This document shows, one piece after another, positions 5,957 to 8,076 of a stretch of 8,076 nucleotides of DNA. A model generated the notes under the pieces. It made no database searches, had not been told where the DNA came from, and worked only from the letters and a program-made list of their open reading frames with translations. Source of the stretch: Gammaproteobacteria bacterium. GTDB lineage: Bacteria; Pseudomonadota; Gammaproteobacteria; Steroidobacterales; Woeseiaceae. The position numbers and the translations under genes were made by a program. Position 1 is the stretch's first letter. The number at the start of each line of letters is the position of its first letter. Location: positions 1 to 8,076 of the forward strand of contig QNFK01000063.1 of assembly GCA_003645495.1 (NCBI GenBank). Direction: 5' to 3'.

Positions 5957-7780
5957 GTGACGCCGGATTTCGCCCCTGCTGTCGTAGATGTAGAGCACTT
6001 GGAAAACGGTGGCTTTATCCTGCGCTCGCCGGCACAACTCGAACCGTACGCGCCGAATATCTGCTCGCACCTGATCGAGTGGGCGGAAAAATCGCCGCAG
6101 ACAACATTTCTTGCCGAGCGCTCGGCAGCAGGCGATTGGCGACACCTCACTTACAGCGAAGCACTGCTATCGACCCGCTCGCTGGCGCAGGCTTTGCTTG
6201 CACATGGCGCGACAAAAGACAGGCCGCTCATGATTCTCTCTGGCAACAGCATTGAGAGTGGTTTGTTGCAACTTGCGGCGATGTTCGTCGGTATTCCTGT
6301 ATCCCCGATATCGCCGGCCTACTCCCTGGTGTCCCGCGATTTTGGCAAGCTGAAATTTGTCTATGACCTGGTACGGCCAGGACTCGTATTCGCCGCCGAT
6401 GGTGAACTGTTCAGCGATGCACTGGCGGCGCTTGATTTCGCTGGCGTTACCCTGGTCGTGAAGGACGGCACTCCTGCAGGAGTCGACGCGTTGACGATAG
6501 AAAATATCCTGGCGACGAAACCGACGCCGGATGTCGATGCAGCATATGCACGTGTCGACGCGGATACAGTCGCAAAGATCTTGTTTACCTCCGGCTCAAC
6601 CGGAATGCCAAAGGGAGTCATCAATACACAACGAATGATGTGTTCGAACCAGCAGGCGTTAGCGCAGATCTGGCCGTTCATTACTCGTCGCCCGCCGGTA
6701 CTCGTCGACTGGTTGCCATGGAATCACACCTTTGGTGGCAACCATAATTTCAACCTGATATTGCGCCATGGCGGTACACTTTATATCGATGCAGGTAAAC
6801 CAGCGCCGGGCATGTTCGACGCCACAGTTAACAACCTGCGGGACATTGCGCCGACTGCTTACTTCAATGTGCCCCGTGGGTTTCAAATGCTGGCGCCATA
6901 CCTGGAGCAGGACGCCGCACTGCGTGATCACTTCTTTTCCAACCTTGACACAATCTTTTATGCTGCCGCAGCACTACCGCAGGATCTTTGGGTGCGCTTC
7001 GAGCAACTCTCAATGGCTGCACTAGGCAGAAAGGTCGCGATGACATCCGCCTGGGGCCTGACCGAATCCGCACCGCTGGCCGCCGGTGTTCATTTTCCCA
7101 TCGCGCGTGCCGGCGTAATCGGCCTGCCGGTGCCGGGCACCGAACTGAAGTTATTGCCAAACGCGGGTAAACTGGAGATGCGCCTGCGTGGGCCAAACAT
7201 CACGCCAGGATATTTCAAGCGCGACGACCTGACTGCAGAAGCCTTTGACGAAGAGGGCTTCTACATCACCGGCGATGCCGCAAAGTTTGCCGACGCGGAT
7301 GACCCGGCAAAGGGTATTTTATTTGACGGCCGTGTCGCCGAGGACTTCAAGCTGTTGACCGGCTCCTGGGTAAACACCGGCATGGTAAGAGTCGGCGCGG
7401 TATCCGCATGCACGGAGTTGATTCAGGACGCTGTGGTAACCGGTCACGATCGTGACCATATCGGCTTGCTGATTATTCCGAATCTTGCCGGGGTAGCCAA
7501 TGTAGCGGGCGAAGAACCAGACACTCCCCTGCCAGAGTTGTTGTGCCACGAAAAAGTACGACAGAAATTGTGTGCTGACCTGGCGTCGTACAATGCTGCG
7601 AACCCGGCCTCCAGCACACGCGTTGCACGTGTGCTATTCCTGCTCGAACCGCTGGACACCGATGCCGGCGAAATTACCGACAAGGGCTACGTCAATCAAC
7701 GTGCTGTACTCGAGCAACGGCACGAGCTTGTACTACAGCTCTATAGCGAAAACCGTGACATCATCCTGATTGATGACTGA
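5957..7780 (+). CDS. Feruloyl-CoA-synthase-like acyl-CoA ligase (AMP-forming)
   Basis: This 607-residue ANL-superfamily enzyme adenylates a carboxylic acid with ATP and transfers it to CoA. The P-loop LFTSGSTGMPKG spans residues 209-220, the TSAWGLTES block 363-371, YITGD 436-440 (Asp440 for the ribose), and FDGRVAEDFKLLTGSWV is centred on Arg459. The end carries EITDKGYVNQR with Lys576 where other ANL enzymes have the GK catalytic lysine. The run from VLVDWLPWNHTFGGNHNFN to the glycine-rich strand after it is, from memory, a hallmark of bacterial feruloyl-CoA synthases (Fcs), as is the C-terminal motif. Fcs normally works with the hydratase-lyase Ech and vanillin dehydrogenase, and neither is in the window. 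The substrate here is therefore more likely an arylpropanoid made upstream: 3-oxo-3-arylpropanoate, or a cinnamate if the MIO enzymes act as lyases. Family membership is firm; the exact acid is not. Confidence 0.88.
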   Translation: MTPDFAPAVVDVEHLENGGFILRSPAQLEPYAPNICSHLIEWAEKSPQTTFLAERSAAGDWRHLTYSEALLSTRSLAQALLAHGATKDRPLMILSGNSIESGLLQLAAMFVGIPVSPISPAYSLVSRDFGKLKFVYDLVRPGLVFAADGELFSDALAALDFAGVTLVVKDGTPAGVDALTIENILATKPTPDVDAAYARVDADTVAKILFTSGSTGMPKGVINTQRMMCSNQQALAQIWPFITRRPPVLVDWLPWNHTFGGNHNFNLILRHGGTLYIDAGKPAPGMFDATVNNLRDIAPTAYFNVPRGFQMLAPYLEQDAALRDHFFSNLDTIFYAAAALPQDLWVRFEQLSMAALGRKVAMTSAWGLTESAPLAAGVHFPIARAGVIGLPVPGTELKLLPNAGKLEMRLRGPNITPGYFKRDDLTAEAFDEEGFYITGDAAKFADADDPAKGILFDGRVAEDFKLLTGSWVNTGMVRVGAVSACTELIQDAVVTGHDRDHIGLLIIPNLAGVANVAGEEPDTPLPELLCHEKVRQKLCADLASYNAANPASSTRVARVLFLLEPLDTDAGEITDKGYVNQRAVLEQRHELVLQLYSENRDIILIDD

Positions 7781-8076
7781 AACAAACAAAACTCAGGCAG
7801 CTGTTACGGATCACGATCCGTTGGGTGTACTACAAGTCGCACTTGAGTGGTGCAACTCGGGAAAGGCGGTCGCGTTAGCGACGGTAATTCAAACCTGGGG
7901 TTCGTCTCCACGACCCGCAGGCAGCAATCTGGTAATTGCCAGTGATGGTTCATTCGCAGGATCGGTGTCGGGTGGTTGTGTCGAGGGAGAGGTGATACGT
8001 GCGGCAACGGACGTAATAAGCAGCGGTAAGCGGCAGATACTGGAAGTTGGTGTAACTGACGATGAAGAGTGGCAGG
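7773..8076 (+). CDS. XdhC/CoxI-family molybdoenzyme accessory protein, N-terminal part
   Basis: Only the first 101 residues are in the window and the frame stays open to the edge. The N-terminal XdhC/CoxI domain is clear: ALATVIQTWGSSPRPAG (about 34-50), then SDGSFAGSVSGGCVEGEVI (57-75), with Cys69 in the conserved SGGC. Proteins of this family bind molybdenum cofactor and help sulfurate it and insert it into xanthine-oxidase-family hydroxylases, such as xanthine dehydrogenase, CO dehydrogenase-type enzymes and probably related aromatic hydroxylases. The start overlaps the ligase stop in ATGACTGA, an arrangement typical of translational coupling, so it belongs to the same operon. A molybdenum hydroxylase is therefore expected downstream. 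One candidate is a 4-hydroxybenzoyl-CoA reductase-type enzyme if tyrosine is the substrate, but nothing in the window shows this. Confidence 0.85.
   Translation, partial: MTETNKTQAAVTDHDPLGVLQVALEWCNSGKAVALATVIQTWGSSPRPAGSNLVIASDGSFAGSVSGGCVEGEVIRAATDVISSGKRQILEVGVTDDEEWQ

Overview
The window reads as one dense, co-directional (+ strand) catabolic-looking operon from a bacterium, most likely a proteobacterium. G+C is in the mid-50s percent from a few lines counted by eye. Shine-Dalgarno sites are strong, spacing between genes is tight, and the feruloyl-CoA-synthase-like and XdhC proteins are of types common in Proteobacteria. The genus cannot be named from this stretch.

Layout. Bases 1-169 are a leader that is probably shared with a divergent gene lying off the left edge, because a good minus-strand ribosome binding site sits at the very first bases. 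Five complete genes follow: an MIO-type aromatic amino acid aminomutase/ammonia-lyase (170-1786), a class III PLP aminotransferase of the beta-amino-acid type (1797-3056), a second MIO enzyme paralogous to the first (3107-4690), a divergent thiolase (4739-5944), and a feruloyl-CoA-synthase-like acyl-CoA ligase (5957-7780). The last gene, an XdhC/CoxI-family molybdoenzyme accessory protein, overlaps the ligase stop by 8 bases and runs off the right edge (7773-8076). No tRNA, rRNA, CRISPR array, insertion sequence or terminator was seen. No gap between genes exceeds 50 bases; the only longer non-coding stretch is the leader.

How the genes may work together (inference). Both MIO enzymes resemble the phenylalanine 2,3-aminomutase AdmH of andrimid biosynthesis more than HutH. 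The aminotransferase resembles the (S)-beta-phenylalanine transaminase of Variovorax paradoxus and keeps both of its substrate-binding arginines. Together with the CoA ligase and thiolase, this suggests a short route: L-Phe (or L-Tyr) to (S)-beta-arylalanine, then to 3-oxo-3-arylpropanoate, then to aroylacetyl-CoA, then to aroyl-CoA (benzoyl-CoA or 4-hydroxybenzoyl-CoA) plus acetyl-CoA. Such a route reaches benzoyl-CoA without the enoyl-CoA hydratase and 3-hydroxyacyl-CoA dehydrogenase that a cinnamate route needs, and neither is encoded here. The XdhC gene hints at a molybdenum hydroxylase downstream. I do not know of a described operon with exactly this composition, but I could not search for one.
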